A DNA stretch of 64,000 nucleotides from an uncultured Pelagibacteraceae bacterium (GTDB lineage Bacteria; Pseudomonadota; Alphaproteobacteria; Pelagibacterales; Pelagibacteraceae): assembly GCA_902546085.1 (NCBI GenBank), contig CACCIO010000002.1, positions 1 through 64,000 on the forward strand, read 5' to 3'. A program made the translations under genes and the position numbers. A model generated the notes under the pieces. The model was not told the DNA's origin. It saw nothing but the letters and a program-made list of their open reading frames with translations, and ran no database searches. Positions 62,640 through 64,000 of the stretch are shown here, in pieces. The first letter of the stretch is position 1. Every line of letters starts with the position of its first letter.

Positions 62640-64000
62640 TCTAGTTCAAATTCTTTAGTATAGTTTTTCTTAAGTTTAGGGTTTTGATTATTTTTGTCTA
62701 GAATACAATTTCCAATTACGAGATAATCTAACTCAGTGCCCATAAAACAATTAAAAGCATCTGTTGGTGTATTTACAATTGGCTCACCTCTTACATTAAA
62801 TGAAGTATTAACTATCACAGGAAAACCTGTTTTTTCTTTAAACTTTGAGATTAAATCGTAATAACGACTATTTGTCTCTTTTGTAACAGTCTGAATTCTA
62901 GCTGAATAGTCTACATGAGTTACTGCTGGAATTTCAGATCTTTTAATATTTAATTTATCTATACCAAAAAGTTTTCTTTGCTCATCCGTCATTTCAATTT
63001 TTTTATCAGAATTAATATTAGCTACTAATAACATGTAAGGGCTTTCAACATTCATTTCGAACCATTCTGACAAATCTTCTCTGAGAACTGAAGGTGCAAA
63101 AGGTCTAAAGCTTTCTCTATATTTTATTTTAAGATTTAAGTTTTTTTGCATTTTTTCGGACCTAGGATCTCCTAAAATAGATCTGCCTCCTAAAGCTCTT
63201 GGACCGAATTCCATTCTGCCCTGAAACCATCCTATAGCTTTTTCATTTGATAAAAGCTCGGCAGTTCTATTTATTAATTCATCGTACTTTAAAGTATCAA
63301 AATTAGCACCTCCAGCTTTCAATTCCCTTTCAATTTCCTCTTGATTATATTCAGTTCCTAAATATGAACCTTTCATATCGTCCTTTAAATTTACAGATCT
63401 TTTATTGCCTTGATCAATATACCATAATGCTAAAGCTGCACCTAAAGAACCTCCTGCATCTCCTGCAGCAGGCTGAATCCAAATATTGTCGAAAATTTTT
63501 TCTTTAAGAATTTTTCCATTTGCAACACAATTTAATGCTACACCTCCAGCTAAACATAAGTTTCTAATTCCATATTCTTTGCGAATAGATTTTGCCAACT
63601 TAATCATAATTTCTTCGGTAACTTTTTGAATTGATGATGCAATATCCATATGAAATTGGGTTATTTCTTCATTTTTAGGATTACGAGGTTTTTGACCAAA
63701 TAAGGTATTAAATTTTTCATTCGTCATCGTAAGTCCAGTTGCATAATTAAAGTATTTTTGATCAAGTCTAAAAGTACCATCTTCTTTCAAATCAAATAAT
63801 TGTTTTACTTTATCCTCATAAACAGGAGTTCCATATGGAGCTAAACCCATCAATTTGTATTCACCACTGTTTACCCTAAAACCTATATAATACGTAAATG
63901 CTGAATAAAGTAATCCAAGTGAATGAGGGAAATGTATTTCTTTTTTGATTTCTAAAGTTTCATTTTTTCCAACTGCAACTGTTGTTGTTGCCCACTCTCC
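62636..64000 (-). CDS. NodU/CmcH-family carbamoyltransferase (5' end outside window)
   Basis: The frame stays open to the window end (454 codons visible), so an ATG at 63853 is internal. The Kae1-like N-terminal half is represented by YKLMGLAPYG and CLAGGVALNCVANGKIL (about 170 residues in), GDAGGSLGAALALWY and the marker GRMEFGPRALGGRSILGDPR. The C-terminal domain has NTSFNVRGEPIVNTP. These enzymes transfer carbamoyl from carbamoyl phosphate to hydroxyls on sugars or antibiotics. Neighbouring SGNH protein suggests a surface glycan; the target is unknown. Confidence 0.93.
   Translation of the reverse strand, partial: GEWATTTVAVGKNETLEIKKEIHFPHSLGLLYSAFTYYIGFRVNSGEYKLMGLAPYGTPVYEDKVKQLFDLKEDGTFRLDQKYFNYATGLTMTNEKFNTLFGQKPRNPKNEEITQFHMDIASSIQKVTEEIMIKLAKSIRKEYGIRNLCLAGGVALNCVANGKILKEKIFDNIWIQPAAGDAGGSLGAALALWYIDQGNKRSVNLKDDMKGSYLGTEYNQEEIERELKAGGANFDTLKYDELINRTAELLSNEKAIGWFQGRMEFGPRALGGRSILGDPRSEKMQKNLNLKIKYRESFRPFAPSVLREDLSEWFEMNVESPYMLLVANINSDKKIEMTDEQRKLFGIDKLNIKRSEIPAVTHVDYSARIQTVTKETNSRYYDLISKFKEKTGFPVIVNTSFNVRGEPIVNTPTDAFNCFMGTELDYLVIGNCILDKNNQNPKLKKNYTKEFELD

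Noticed and set aside
1-64000. CRISPR arrays, insertion sequences, prophage genes or defence systems
   Set aside because: No regularly spaced repeats, transposase or integrase motifs, terminal inverted repeats or phage structural genes were seen. The window looks like core genome with a small accessory end.

Overview
The window is one gene-dense, strongly AT-rich bacterial contig. Gene content and order point to an alphaproteobacterium of the SAR11 clade (Pelagibacterales). The signs are minimal spacers, A/T-ending codons, short versions of many proteins, reduced but recognisable alphaproteobacterial gene order, and abundant solute transporters. This assignment is inference from gene order and protein character; no database search was run.

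Layout. (1) 1-3414, plus strand: the end of trpD, trpC, lexA with a four-element operator-like array, and gltX. (2) 3385-45361, about 42 kb entirely on the minus strand. Read in transcription order this is tRNA-Leu, tig, clpP, clpX, lon, a 39-residue membrane peptide gene, tRNA-Val, tRNA-Asp, the complete 14-gene nuoA-N operon (respiratory complex I), birA-type biotin ligase, coaX, RNase J, a DUF1467 gene, proS, lolCE, lolD, dnaE, a structured leader, rpsB, tsf, frr, uppS, cdsA, dxr, bamA, ompH/skp, fabZ, lpxD, lpxA, lpxI and lpxB. It joins protein quality control, respiration, translation, isoprenoid and phospholipid synthesis, outer-membrane assembly and lipid A synthesis. The order matches the known alphaproteobacterial arrangement, but several usual members are missing (pyrH, rseP, gltA, comEC, moaC/moeA, an epimerase gene). 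(3) 45463-49154: a patch of small and poorly characterised genes on alternating strands (DUF1289, tiny membrane peptides, a histidine phosphatase, a family-5 uracil-DNA glycosylase, a YbgC-like thioesterase, DUF3047). (4) 49157-54499, minus: an uptake block with a TRAP transporter (dctP, a terminator hairpin, dctQ, dctM), an NCS1 permease and an SDR dehydrogenase. (5) 54646-60047, plus: GMC oxidoreductase, YjbE/TerC membrane protein, SDR, M23 peptidase, EamA exporter and a 2-keto-4-pentenoate-hydratase-like gene. (6) 60044-64000: a FAD amine/amino-acid oxidase, an SGNH-like membrane-anchored protein, and a NodU-family carbamoyltransferase cut by the window end.

No phage, insertion sequence, CRISPR array or obvious foreign island was seen, and no stretch over 300 bases lacks a gene. 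The most interesting signals are regulatory or architectural. They are the 11-bp-phased tetramer array before lexA, a pseudoknot-capable leader before rpsB, and a strong hairpin-plus-U-tract between dctP and dctQ. Others are a divergent gene pair with start codons 2 bases apart, three convergent pairs that share one TTAA as both stop codons, and several unannotated-size small genes.
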